A stretch of DNA of 64,000 bases. It comes from Ilex aquifolium (taxonomy: Eukaryota > Streptophyta > Magnoliopsida > Aquifoliales > Aquifoliaceae). The stretch is taken from positions 42,016,409 to 42,080,408 of the forward strand of contig OX637397.1 in the NCBI GenBank assembly GCA_951799425.1, in the 5' to 3' direction. The stretch's first letter is position 1; every line of letters starts with the position of its first letter. Positions 40,210-53,841 of the stretch are shown piece after piece. Both the position numbers and the translations under genes were made by a program. The notes below the pieces were generated by a model. The model ran no database searches. It was not told the DNA's origin and saw only the letters and a program-made list of their open reading frames with translations.

Positions 40210-43200
40210 ACATAACTTTTTACTCCGGTCTCTGATTAAGTTGATTCTTGCGGCATTGTAAAGAATTCTTGAATCCCTAACCATTTTATTCACATCAAAA
40301 GTCATGAAAAATCCTCTAGCATGGGCTATATTGTAACGCAAATTTGGTGTAGTAAGTAGTCCTCCTTTAAAATGAAATAGTCTATCGGACATAACATTTT
40401 CACCCGAACTCGGATAGAGCTAATTCTTGCAGCATTTTAAAGAGAACTTGAAACCCTAACCAATATATTCAGATCAAAATTGGTGATTCATCTTCTAACA
40501 AGTTCGAAATGGTGATGGAAGTTTGGTATAGTTGTCCATTCCCCTCCACAAGGAAAAAAAAAGTAATTTCCCATTCTTTCTTATTTCTGACATAACTTTT
40601 TACTCCGGTCTCTGATTAAGTTGATTCTTGCGGCATTGTAAAGAATTCTTGAATCCCTAACCATTTTATTCACATCAAAAGTCACGAAAAATCCTCTAGC
40701 ACGGGCTATATTGTAACGCAAATTTGGTGTAATAAGTAGTCCTCCTTTAAAATGAAATAGTCTATCGGACATAACATTTTCTCCCGAACTCGGATTGAGC
40801 TAATTCTTGCGGCATTGTAAAGAGAACTTGAAACCCTAACCAATATATTGAGATCAAAATTGGTGATTCATCTTCTAACAAGTTCGAAATGGTGATGGAA
40901 GTTTGGTATAGTTGGCCATTCGCCTCCACAAGGAAAAAAAAGTAATTCCCATTCATTCTTATTTCTGACATAACTGTTTACTCCGGTCTCTGATTAAGTT
41001 GATTCTTGCGGCATTGTAAAGAATTCTTGAATCGCTAACCATTTTATTCACATCAAAAGTCATGAAAAATCCTCTAGCATGGGCTATATTGCAACGCAAA
41101 TTTGGTGTAATAAGTTGTCCTCCTTTAAAATGAAATAGTCTATCGGACATAACTTTTTCTCCCGAACTCGGATTGAGCTAATTCTTGCGGCATTGTAAAG
41201 AGAACTTGAAACCCTAACCAATATATTGAGATCAAAATTGGTGATTCATCTTCTAACAAGTTCGAAATGGTGATGGAAGTTTGGTATAGTTGGCAATTCG
41301 CCTCCACAAGGAAAAAAAAAGTAATTCCCTTTCATTCTTATTTCTGACATAACTGTTTACTCCGGTCTCTGATTAAGTTGATTCTTGCGGCATTGTAAAG
41401 AATTATTGAATCCCTTACCATTTTATTCACATCAAAAGTCATGAAAAATCCTCTAGCATGGGCTATATTGTAACGTAAATTTGGTGTAGTAAGTAGTCCT
41501 CCTTTAAAATGAAATAGTCTATCGGACATAACATTTTCACCCGAACTCGGATAGAGCTAATTCTTGCAGCATTTTAAAGAGAACTTGAAACCCTAACCAA
41601 TATATTCAGATCAAAATTGGTGATTCATCTTCTAACAAGTTCGAAATGGTGATGGAAGTTTGGTATAGTTGTCCATTCCCCTCCACAAGGAAAAAAAAGT
41701 AATTTCCCATTCTTTCTTACTTCTGACATAACTTTTTACTCCGGTCTCTGATTAAGTTGATTCTTGCGGCATTGTAAAGAATTCTTGAATCCCTAACCAT
41801 TTTATTCACATCAAAAGTCATGAAAAATCCTCTAGCATGGGCTATATTGTAACGCAAATTTGGTGTAGTAAGTAGTCCTCCTTTAAAATGAAATAGTCTA
41901 TCGGACATAACATTTTCACCCGAACTCGGATAGAGCTAATTCTTGCAGCATTTTAAAGATAACTTGAAACCCTAACCAATATATTTAGATCAAAATTGGT
42001 GATTCATCTTCTAACAAGTTCGAAATGGTGATGGAAGTTTGGTATAGTTGTCCATTCCCCTCCACAAGGAAAAAAAAGTAATTTCCCATTCTTTCTTATT
42101 TCTGACATAACTTTTTACTCCGGTCTCTGATTAAGTTGATTCTTGCGGCATTGTAAAGAATTCTTGAATCCCTAACCAATTTATTCACAACAAAAGTCAC
42201 GAAAAATCCTCTAGCACGGGCTATATTGTAACGCAAATTTGGTGTAATAAGTAGTCCTCCTTTAAAATGAAATAGTCTATCGGACATAACATTTTCTCCC
42301 GAACTCGGATTGAGCTAATTCTTGCGGCATTGTAAAGAGAACTTGAAACCCTAACCAATATATTGAGATCAAAATTGGTGATTCATCTTCTAACAAGTTC
42401 GAAATGGTGATGGAAGTTTGGTATAGTTGGCCATTCGCCTCCACAAGGAAAAAAAAGTAATTCCCATTCATTCTTATTTCTGACATAACTGTTTACTCCG
42501 GTCTCTGATTAAGTTGATTCTTGCGGCATTGTAAAGAATTATTGAATCCCTTACCATTTTATTCACATCAAAAGTCATGAAAAATCCTCTAGCATGGGCT
42601 ATATTGTAACGCAAATTTGGTGTAGTAAGTAGTCCTCCTTTAAAATGAAATAGTCTATCGGACATAACTTTTTCTCCCGAACTCGGATTGAGCTAATTCT
42701 TGCGGCATTGTAAAGAGAACATGAAACCCTAACCAATATATTCAGATCAAAATTGGTGATTCATCTTCTAACAAGTTCGAAATGGTGATGGAAGTTTGGT
42801 ATAGTTGACCATTCCCCTCCACAAGGAAAAAAAAGTAATTTCCCATTCTTTCTTATTTCTGACATAACTTTTTACTCCGGTCTCTGATTAAGTTGATTCT
42901 TGCGGCATTGTAAAGAATTCTTGAATCCCTAACCATTTTATTCACATCAAAAGTCATGAAAAATCCTCTAGCATGGGCTATATTGTAACGCAAATTTGGT
43001 GTAGTAAGTAGTCCTCCTTTAAAATGAAATAGTCTATCGGACATAACATTTTCACCCGAACTCGGATAGAGCTAATTCTTGCAGCATTTTAAAGAGAACT
43101 TGAAACCCTAACCAATATATTCAGATCAAAATTGGTGATTCATCTTCTAACAAGTTCGAAATGGTGATGGAAGTTTGGTATAGTTGTCCATTCCCCTCCA

Positions 43201-46200
43201 CAAGGAAAAAAAAGTAATTTCCCATTCTTTCTTATTTCTGACATAACTTTTTACTCCGGTCTCTGATTAAGTTGATTCTTGCGGCATTGTAAAGAATTCT
43301 TGAATCCCTAACCATTTTATTCACATCAAAAGTCACGAAAAATCCTCTAGCACGGGCTATATTGTAACGCAAATTTGGTGTAATAAGTAGTCCTCCTTTA
43401 AAATGAAATAGTCTATCGGACATAACATTTTCTCCCGAACTCGGATTGAGCTAATTCTTGCGGCATTGTAAAGAGAACTTGAAACCCTAACCAATATATT
43501 GAGATCAAAATTGGTGATTCATCTTCTAACAAGTTCGAAATGGTGATGGAAGTTTGGTATAGTTGGCCATTCGCCTCCACAAGGAAAAAAAAGTAATTCC
43601 CATTCATTCTTATTTCTGACATAACTGTTTACTCCGGTCTCTGATTAAGTTGATTCTTGCGGCATTGTAAAGAATTCTTGAATCGCTAACCATTTTATTC
43701 ACATCAAAAGTCATGAAAAATCCTCTAGCATGGGCTATATTGCAACGCAAATTTGGTGTAATAAGTTGTCCTCCTTTAAAATGAAATAGTCTATCGGACA
43801 TAACTTTTTCTCCCGAACTCGGATTGAGCTAATTCTTGCGGCATTGTAAAGAGAACTTGAAACCCTAACCAATATATTGAGATCAAAATTGGTGATTCAT
43901 CTTCTAACAAGTTCGAAATGGTGATGGAAGTTTGGTATAGTTGGCAATTCGCCTCCACAAGGAAAAAAAAAGTAATTCCCTTTCATTCTTATTTCTGACA
44001 TAACTGTTTACTCCGGTCTCTGATTAAGTTGATTCTTGCGGCATTGTAAAGAATTATTGAATCCCTTACCATTTTATTCACATCAAAAGTCATGAAAAAT
44101 CCTCTAGCACGGGCTATATTGTAACGCAAATTTGGTGTAGTAAGTAGTCCTCCTTTAAAATGAAATAGTCTATCGGACATAACATTTTCACCCGAACTCG
44201 GATAGAGCTAATTCTTGCAGCATTTTAAAGAGAACTTGAAACCCTAACCAATATATTCAGATCAAAATTGGTGATTCATCTTCTAACAAGTTCGAAATGG
44301 TGATGGAAGTTTGGTATAGTTGTCCATTCCCCTCCACAAGGAAAAAAAAGTAATTTCCCATTCTTTCTTACTTCTGACATAACTTTTTACTCCGGTCTCT
44401 GATTAAGTTGATTCTTGCGGCATTGTAAAGAATTCTTGAATCCCTAACCATTTTATTCACATCAAAAGTCACGAAAAATCCTCTAGCACGGGCTATATTG
44501 TAACGCAAATTTGGTGTAATAAGTAGTCCTCCTTTAAAATGAAATAGTCTATCGGACATAACATTTTCTCCCGAACTCGGATTGAGCTAATTCTTGCGGC
44601 ATTGTAAAGAGAACTTGAAACCCTAACCAATATATTGAGATCAAAATTGGTGATTCATCTTCTAACAAGTTCGAAATGGTGATGGAAGTTTGGTATAGTT
44701 GTCCATTCCCCTCCACAAGGAAAAAAAAGTAATTTCCCATTCTTTCTTATTTCTGACATAACTTTTTACTCCGGTCTCTGATTAAGTTGATTCTTGCGGC
44801 ATTGTAAAGAATTCTTGAATCCCTAACCATTTTATTCACAACAAAAGTCACGAAAAATCCTCTAGCACGGGCTATATTGTAACGCAAATTTGGTGTAATA
44901 AGTAGTCCTCCTTTAAAATGAAATAGTCTATCGGACATAACATTTTCTCCCGAACTCGGATTGAGCTAATTCTTGCGGCATTGTAAAGAGAACTTGAAAC
45001 CCTAACCAATATATTGAGATCAAAATTGGTGATTCATCTTCTAACAAGTTCGAAATGGTGATGGAAGTTTGGTATAGTTGGCCATTCGCCTCCACAAGGA
45101 AAAAAAAGTAATTCCCATTCATTCTTATTTCTGACATAACTGTTTACTCCGGTCTCTGATTAAGTTGATTCTTGCGGCATTGTAAAGAATTATTGAATCC
45201 CTTACCATTTTATTCACATCAAAAGTCATGAAAAATCCTCTAGCATGGGCTATATTGTAACGCAAATTTGGTGTAGTAAGTAGTCCTCCTTTAAAATGAA
45301 ATAGTCTATCGGACATAACTTTTTCTCCCGAACTCGGATTGAGCTAATTCTTGCGGCATTGTAAAGAGAACTTGAAACCCTAACCAATATATTCAGATCA
45401 AAATTGGTGATTCATCTTCTAACAAGTTCGAAATGGTGATGGAAGTTTGGTATAGTTGACCATTCCCCTCCACAAGGAAAAAAAAGTAATTTCCCATTCT
45501 TTCTTATTTCTGACATAACTTTTTACTCCGGTCTCTGATTAAGTTGATTCTTGCGGCATTGTAAAGAATTCTTGAATCCCTAACCATTTTATTCACATCA
45601 AAAGTCATGAAAAATCCTCTAGCATGGGCTATATTGTAACGCAAATTTGGTGTAGTAAGTAGTCCTCCTTTAAAATGAAATAGTCTATCGGACATAACAT
45701 TTTCACCCGAACTCGGATAGAGCTAATTCTTGCAGCATTTTAAAGAGAACTTGAAACCCTAACCAATATATTTAGATCAAAATTGGTGATTCATCTTCTA
45801 ACAAGTTCGAAATGGTGATGGAAGTTTGGTATAGTTGTCCATTCCCCTCCACAAGGAAAAAAAAGTAATTTCCCATTCTTTCTTATTTCTGACATAACTT
45901 TTTACTCCGGTCTCTGATTAAGTTGATTCTTGCGGCATTGTAAAGAATTCTTGAATCCCTAACCATTTTATTCACAACAAAAGTCACGAAAAATCCTCTA
46001 GCACGGGCTATATTGTAACGCAAATTTGGTGTAATAAGTAGTCCTCCTTTAAAATGAAATAGTCTATCGGACATAACATTTTCTCCCGAACTCGGATTGA
46101 GCTAATTCTTGCGGCATTGTAAAGAGAACTTGAAACCCTAACCAATATATTGAGATCAAAATTGGTGATTCATCTTCTAACAAGTTCGAAATGGTGATGG

Positions 46201-49200
46201 AAGTTTGGTATAGTTGGCCATTCGCCTCCACAAGGAAAAAAAAGTAATTCCCATTCATTCTTATTTCTGACATAACTGTTTACTCCGGTCTCTGATTAAG
46301 TTGATTCTTGCGGCATTGTAAAGAATTATTGAATCCCTTACCATTTTATTCACATCAAAAGTCATGAAAAATCCTCTAGCATGGGCTATATTGTAACGCA
46401 AATTTGGTGTAGTAAGTAGTCCTCCTTTAAAATGAAATAGTCTATCGGACATAACTTTTTCTCCCGAACTCGGATTGAGCTAATTCTTGCGGCATTGTAA
46501 AGAGAACATGAAACCCTAACCAATATATTCAGATCAAAATTGGTGATTCATCTTCTAACAAGTTCGAAATGGTGATGGAAGTTTGGTATAGTTGACCATT
46601 CCCCTCCACAAGGAAAAAAAAGTAATTTCCCATTCTTTCTTATTTCTGACATAACTTTTTACTCCGGTCTCTGATTAAGTTGATTCTTGCGGCATTGTAA
46701 AGAATTCTTGAATCCCTAACCATTTTATTCACATCAAAAGTCATGAAAAATCCTCTAGCATGGGCTATATTGTAACGCAAATTTGGTGTAGTAAGTAGTC
46801 CTCCTTTAAAATGAAATAGTCTATCGGACATAACATTTTCACCCGAACTCGGATAGAGCTAATTCTTGCAGCATTTTAAAGAGAACTTGAAACCCTAACC
46901 AATATATTCAGATCAAAATTGGTGATTCATCTTCTAACAAGTTCGAAATGGTGATGGAAGTTTGGTATAGTTGTCCATTCCCCTCCACAAGGAAAAAAAA
47001 GTAATTTCCCATTCTTTCTTATTTCTGACATAACTTTTTACTCCGGTCTCTGATTAAGTTGATTCTTGCGGCATTGTAAAGAATTCTTGAATCCCTAACC
47101 ATTTTATTCACATCAAAAGTCACGAAAAATCCTCTAGCACGGGCTATATTGTAACGCAAATTTGGTGTAATAAGTAGTCCTCCTTTAAAATGAAATAGTC
47201 TATCGGACATAACATTTTCTCCCGAACTCGGATTGAGCTAATTCTTGCGGCATTGTAAAGAGAACTTGAAACCCTAACCAATATATTGAGATCAAAATTG
47301 GTGATTCATCTTCTAACAAGTTCGAAATGGTGATGGAAGTTTGGTATAGTTGGCCATTCGCCTCCACAAGGAAAAAAAAGTAATTCCCATTCATTCTTAT
47401 TTCTGACATAACTGTTTACTCCGGTCTCTGATTAAGTTGATTCTTGCGGCATTGTAAAGAATTCTTGAATCGCTAACCATTTTATTCACATCAAAAGTCA
47501 TGAAAAATCCTCTAGCATGGGCTATATTGCAACGCAAATTTGGTGTAATAAGTTGTCCTCCTTTAAAATGAAATAGTCTATCGGACATAACTTTTTCTCC
47601 CGAACTCGGATTGAGCTAATTCTTGCGGCATTGTAAAGAGAACTTGAAACCCTAACCAATATATTGAGATCAAAATTGGTGATTCATCTTCTAACAAGTT
47701 CGAAATGGTGATGGAAGTTTGGTATAGTTGGCAATTCGCCTCCACAAGGAAAAAAAAAGTAATTCCCTTTCATTCTTATTTCTGACATAACTGTTTACTC
47801 CGGTCTCTGATTAAGTTGATTCTTGCGGCATTGTAAAGAATTATTGAATCCCTTACCATTTTATTCACATCAAAAGTCATGAAAAATCCTCTAGCACGGG
47901 CTATATTGTAACGCAAATTTGGTGTAGTAAGTAGTCCTCCTTTAAAATGAAATAGTCTATCGGACATAACATTTTCACCCGAACTCGGATAGAGCTAATT
48001 CTTGCAGCATTTTAAAGAGAACTTGAAACCCTAACCAATATATTCAGATCAAAATTGGTGATTCATCTTCTAACAAGTTCGAAATGGTGATGGAAGTTTG
48101 GTATAGTTGTCCATTCCCCTCCACAAGGAAAAAAAAGTAATTTCCCATTCTTTCTTATTTCTGACATAACTTTTTACTCCGGTCTCTGATTAAGTTGATT
48201 CTTGCGGCATTGTAAAGAATTCTTGAATCCCTAACCATTTTATTCACATCAAAAGTCACGAAAAATCCTCTAGCACGGGCTATATTGTAACGCAAATTTG
48301 GTGTAATAAGTAGTCCTCCTTTAAAATGAAATAGTCTATCGGACATAACATTTTCTCCCGAACTCGGATTGAGCTAATTCTTGCGGCATTGTAAAGAGAA
48401 CTTGAAACCCTAACCAATATATTGAGATCAAAATTGGTGATTCATCTTCTAACAAGTTCGAAATGGTGATGGAAGTTTGGTATAGTTGGCCATTCGCCTC
48501 CACAAGGAAAAAAAAGTAATTCCCATTCATTCTTATTTCTGACATAACTGTTTACTCCGGTCTCTGATTAAGTTGATTCTTGCGGCATTGTAAAGAATTC
48601 TTGAATCGCTAACCATTTTATTCACATCAAAAGTCATGAAAAATCCTCTAGCATGGGCTATATTGCAACGCAAATTTGGTGTAATAAGTTGTCCTCCTTT
48701 AAAATGAAATAGTCTATCGGACATAACTTTTTCTCCCGAACTCGGATTGAGCTAATTCTTGCGGCATTGTAAAGAGAACTTGAAACCCTAACCAATATAT
48801 TGAGATCAAAATTGGTGATTCATCTTCTAACAAGTTCGAAATGGTGATGGAAGTTTGGTATAGTTGGCAATTCGCCTCCACAAGGAAAAAAAAAGTAATT
48901 CCCTTTCATTCTTATTTCTGACATAACTGTTTACTCCGGTCTCTGATTAAGTTGATTCTTGCGGCATTGTAAAGAATTATTGAATCCCTTACCATTTTAT
49001 TCACATCAAAAGTCATGAAAAATCCTCTAGCACGGGCTATATTGTAACGCAAATTTGGTGTAGTAAGTAGTCCTCCTTTAAAATGAAATAGTCTATCGGA
49101 CATAACATTTTCACCCGAACTCGGATAGAGCTAATTCTTGCAGCATTTTAAAGAGAACTTGAAACCCTAACCAATATATTCAGATCAAAATTGGTGATTC

Positions 49201-49678
49201 ATCTTCTAACAAGTTCGAAATGGTGATGGAAGTTTGGTATAGTTGTCCATTCCCCTCCACAAGGAAAAAAAAGTAATTTCCCATTCTTTCTTACTTCTGA
49301 CATAACTTTTTACTCCGGTCTCTGATTAAGTTGATTCTTGCGGCATTGTAAAGAATTCTTGAATCCCTAACCATTTTATTCACATCAAAAGTCACGAAAA
49401 ATCCTCTAGCACGGGCTATATTGTAACGCAAATTTGGTGTAATAAGTAGTCCTCCTTTAAAATGAAATAGTCTATCGGACATAACATTTTCTCCCGAACT
49501 CGGATTGAGCTAATTCTTGCGGCATTGTAAAGAGAACTTGAAACCCTAACCAATATATTGAGATCAAAATTGGTGATTCATCTTCTAACAAGTTCGAAAT
49601 GGTGATGGAAGTTTGGTATAGTTGTCCATTCCCCTCCACAAGGAAAAAAAAGTAATTTCCCATTCTTTCTTATTTCTG
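40210..49678. repeat. Derivatives of the 6-dimer HOR, dimers 107-131
   Basis: The order is D1, D2, D6, D3*, D1, D5, D3 (40210-42861); D1, D2, D6, D7, D2, D5, D3 (42862-45512); D1, D5, D3 (45513-46648); D1, D2, D6, D7, D2, D6, D7, D2 (46649-49678). Each longer block opens with D1, D2, D6 and varies after that, so these are expanded or spliced forms of the 6-dimer HOR. D3* (41347) has the nine-A run and ccctttcatt of D7 but agcatggg of D3, plus a private aacgtaaat. The tandem D2, D6, D7 triplet at 47028-49299 is a further small duplication (D6 at 47406 and 48542, 1136 bp apart). Confidence 0.8.
40554..40562. repeat. A9 homopolymer, one base longer than its class
   Basis: This beta tail has nine A where dimers of its kind (gtcc tail, cccctcc) have eight. 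The dimer is 380 bp, the only one of that length in the window. It may be a true indel or a homopolymer error of the reads; it lies outside the D7-linked nine-A group. Confidence 0.85.
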
Positions 49679-52600
49679 ACATAACTTTTTACTCCGGTCT
49701 CTGATTAAGTTGATTCTTGCGGCATTGTAAAGAATTCTTGAATCCCTAACCATTTTATTCACAACAAAAGTCACGAAAAATCCTCTAGCACGGGCTATAA
49801 TGGAACGCAAATTTGGTGTAATAAGTAGTCCTCCTTTAAAATGAAATAGTCTATCGGACATAACATTTTCTCCCGAACTCGGATTGAGCTAATTCTTGCG
49901 GCATTGTAAAGAGAACTTGAAACCCTAACCAATATATTGAGATCAAAATTGGTGATTCATCTTCTAACAAGTTCGAAATGGTGATGGAAGTTTGGTATAG
50001 TTGGCCATTCGCCTCCACAAGGAAAAAAAAGTAATTCCCATTCATTCTTATTTCTGACATAACTGTTTACTCCGGTCTCTGATTAAGTTGATTCTTGCGG
50101 CATTGTAAAGAATTATTGAATCCCTTACCATTTTATTCACATCAAAAGTCATGAAAAATCCTCTAGCATGGGCTATATTGTAACGCAAATTTGGTGTAGT
50201 AAGTAGTCCTCCTTTAAAATGAAATAGTCTATCGGACATAACTTTTTCTCCCGAACTCGGATTGAGCTAATTCTTGCGGCATTGTAAAGAGAACTTGAAA
50301 CCCTAACCAATATATTCAGATCAAAATTGGTGATTCATCTTCTAACAAGTTCGAAATGGTGATGGAAGTTTGGTATAGTTGACCATTCCCCTCCACAAGG
50401 AAAAAAAAGTAATTTCCCATTCTTTCTTATTTCTGACATAACTTTTTACTCCGGTCTCTGATTAAGTTGATTCTTGCGGCATTGTAAAGAATTCTTGAAT
50501 CCCTAACCATTTTATTCACATCAAAAGTCATGAAAAATCCTCTAGCATGGGCTATATTGTAACGCAAATTTGGTGTAGTAAGTAGTCCTCCTTTAAAATG
50601 AAATAGTCTATCGGACATAACATTTTCACCCGAACTCGGATAGAGCTAATTCTTGCAGCATTTTAAAGAGAACTTGAAACCCTAACCAATATATTTAGAT
50701 CAAAATTGGTGATTCATCTTCTAACAAGTTCGAAATGGTGATGGAAGTTTGGTATAGTTGTCCATTCCCCTCCACAAGGAAAAAAAAGTAATTTCCCATT
50801 CTTTCTTATTTCTGACATAACTTTTTACTCCGGTCTCTGATTAAGTTGATTCTTGCGGCATTGTAAAGAATTCTTGAATCCCTAACCATTTTATTCACAA
50901 CAAAAGTCACGAAAAATCCTCTGGCACGGGCTATATTGTAACGCAAATTTGGTGTAATAAGTAGTCCTCCTTTAAAATGAAATAGTCTATCGGACATAAC
51001 ATTTTCTCCCGAACTCGGATTGAGCTAATTCTTGCGGCATTGTAAAGAGAACTTGAAACCCTAACCAATATATTGAGATCAAAATTGGTGATTCATCTTC
51101 TAACAAGTTCGAAATGGTGATGGAAGTTTGGTATAGTTGGCCATTCGCCTCCACAAGGAAAAAAAAGTAATTCCCATTCATTCTTATTTCTGACATAACT
51201 GTTTACTCCGGTCTCTGATTAAGTTGATTCTTGCGGCATTGTAAAGAATTCTTGAATCCCTTACCATTTTATTCACATCAAAACTCATGAAAAATCCTCT
51301 AGCATGGGCTATATTGTAACGCAAATTTGGTGTAGTAAGTAGTCCTCCTTTAAAATGAAATAGTCTATCGGACATAACTTTTTCTCCCGAACTCGGATTG
51401 AGCTAATTCTTGCGGCATTGTAAAGAGAACATGAAACCCTAACCAATATATTCAGATCAAAATTGGTGATTCATCTTCTAACAAGTTCGAAATGGTGATG
51501 GAAGTTTGGTATAGTTGGCCATTCGCCTCCACAAGGAAAAAAAAGTAATTCCCATTCATTCTTATTTCTGACATAACTGTTTACTCCGGTCTCTGATTAA
51601 GTTGATTCTTGCGGCATTGTAAAGAATTATTGAATCCCTTACCATTTTATTCACATCAAAAGTCATGAAAAATCCTCTAGCATGGGCTATATTGTAACGC
51701 AAATTTGGTGTAATAAGTAGTCCTCCTTTAAAATGAAATAGTCTATCGGACATAACATTTTCTCCCGAACTCGGATTGAGCTAATTCTTGCGGCATTGTA
51801 AAGAGAACTTGAAACCCTAACCAATATATTGAGATCAAAATTGGTGATTCATCTTCTAACAAGTTCGAAATGGTGATGGAAGTTTGGTATAGTTGGCCAT
51901 TCGCCTCCACAAGGAAAAAAAAGTAATTCCCATTCATTCTTATTTCTGACATAACTGTTTACTCCGGTCTCTGATTAAGTTGATTCTTGCGGCATTGTAA
52001 AGAATTATTGAATCCCTTACCATTTTATTCACATCAAAAGTCATGAAAAATCCTCTAGCATGGGCTATATTGTAACGCAAATTTGGTGTAGTAAGTAGTC
52101 CTCCTTTAAAATGAAATAGTCTATCGGACATAACTTTTTCTCCCGAACTCGGATTGAGCTAATTCTTGCGGCATTGTAAAGAGAACATGAAACCCTAACC
52201 AATATATTCAGATCAAAATTGGTGATTCATCTTCTAACAAGTTCGAAATGGTGATGGAAGTTTGGTATAGTTGGCCATTCGCCTCCACAAGGAAAAAAAA
52301 GTAATTCCCATTCATTCTTATTTCTGACATAACTGTTTACTCCGGTCTCTGATTAAGTTGATTCTTGCGGCATTGTAAAGAATTATTGAATCCCTTACCA
52401 TTTTATTCACATCAAAAGTCATGAAAAATCCTCTAGCATGGGCTATATTGTAACGCAAATTTGGTGTAGTAAGTAGTCCTCCTTTAAAATGAAATAGTCT
52501 ATCGGACATAACTTTTTCTCCCGAACTCGGATTGAGCTAATTCTTGCGGCATTGTAAAGAGAACATGAAACCCTAACCAATATATTCAGATCAAAATTGG

Positions 52601-53841
52601 TGATTCATCTTCTAACAAGTTCGAAATGGTGATGGAAGTTTGGTATAGTTGACCATTCCCCTCCACAAGGAAAAAAAAGTAATTTCCCATTCTTTCTTAT
52701 TTCTGACATAACTTTTTACTCCGGTCTCTGATTAAGTTGATTCTTGCGGCATTGTAAAGAATTCTTGAATCCCTAACCATTTTATTCACATCAAAAGTCA
52801 TGAAAAATCCTCTAGCATGGGCTATATTGTAACGCAAATTTGGTGTAGTAAGTAGTCCTCCTTTAAAATGAAATAGTCTATCGGACATAACTTTTTCTCC
52901 CGAACTCGGATTGAGCTAATTCTTGCGGCATTGTAAAGAGAACATGAAACCCTAACCAATATATTCAGATCAAAATTGGTGATTCATCTTCTAACAAGTT
53001 CGAAATGGTGATGGAAGTTTGGTATAGTTGGCCATTCGCCTCCACAAGGAAAAAAAAGTAATTCCCATTCATTCTTATTTCTGACATAACTGTTTACTCC
53101 GGTCTCTGATTAAGTTGATTCTTGCGGCATTGTAAAGAATTATTGAATCCCTTACCATTTTATTCACATCAAAAGTCATGAAAAATCCTCTAGCATGGGC
53201 TATATTGTAACGCAAATTTGGTGTAGTAAGTAGTCCTCCTTTAAAATGAAATAGTCTATCGGACATAACTTTTTCTCCCGAACTCGGATTGAGCTAATTC
53301 TTGCGGCATTGTAAAGAGAACATGAAACCCTAACCAATATATTCAGATCAAAATTGGTGATTCATCTTCTAACAAGTTCGAAATGGTGATGGAATTTTGG
53401 TATAGTTGACCATTCCCCTCCACAAGGAAAAAAAAGTAATTTCCCATTCTTTCTTATTTCTGACATAACTTTTTACTCCGGTCTCTGATTAAGTTGATTC
53501 TTGCGGCATTGTAAAGAATTCTTGAATCCCTAACCATTTTATTCACATCAAAAGTCATGAAAAATCCTCTAGCATGGGCTATATTGTAACGCAAATTTGG
53601 TGTAGTAAGTAGTCCTCCTTTAAAATGAAATAGTCTATCGGACATAACATTTTCACCCGAACTCGGATAGAGCTAATTCTTGCAGCATTTTAAAGAGAAC
53701 TTGAAACCCTAACCAATATATTCAGATCAAAATTGGTGATTCATCTTCTAACAAGTTCGAAATGGTGATGGAAGTTTGGTATAGTTGTCCATTCCCCTCC
53801 ACAAGGAAAAAAAAGTAATTTCCCATTCTTTCTTATTTCTG
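49679..53841. repeat. Segmental duplication, copy 1 (11 dimers)
   Basis: Dimers 132-142 read D5, D3, D1, D5, D8, D9, D3, D3, D1, D3, D1. The same order stands at 55357-59519, 5678 bp (15 dimers) downstream. Shared rare changes at that exact offset include ctataatgg at 49795 and 55473, ctggcacgg in the second D5 (about 50922 and 56600), aaactcatg in D8 (about 51282 and 56960), and the D9 hybrid. Copy 1 has a private change, ggaattttgg at 53391. The left edge is sharp: the preceding beta has ttgagatc here but ttcagatc in front of copy 2. Confidence 0.87.
51571..51948. repeat. D9 hybrid dimer (D3 left, D2/D5-type right)
   Basis: The left part of alpha has D3 bases (tgtttact, gaattattg, gtcatgaaa, agcatggg). 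From about 51712 it has gtaataag and the tctcccg, ttgagatc beta that belong to D2/D5 dimers. The switch lies in about 30 bp between 51684 and 51712. This is what an unequal crossover or gene-conversion end would leave. The same hybrid is at 57249-57626 as part of the 5678-bp duplication. Confidence 0.8.
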
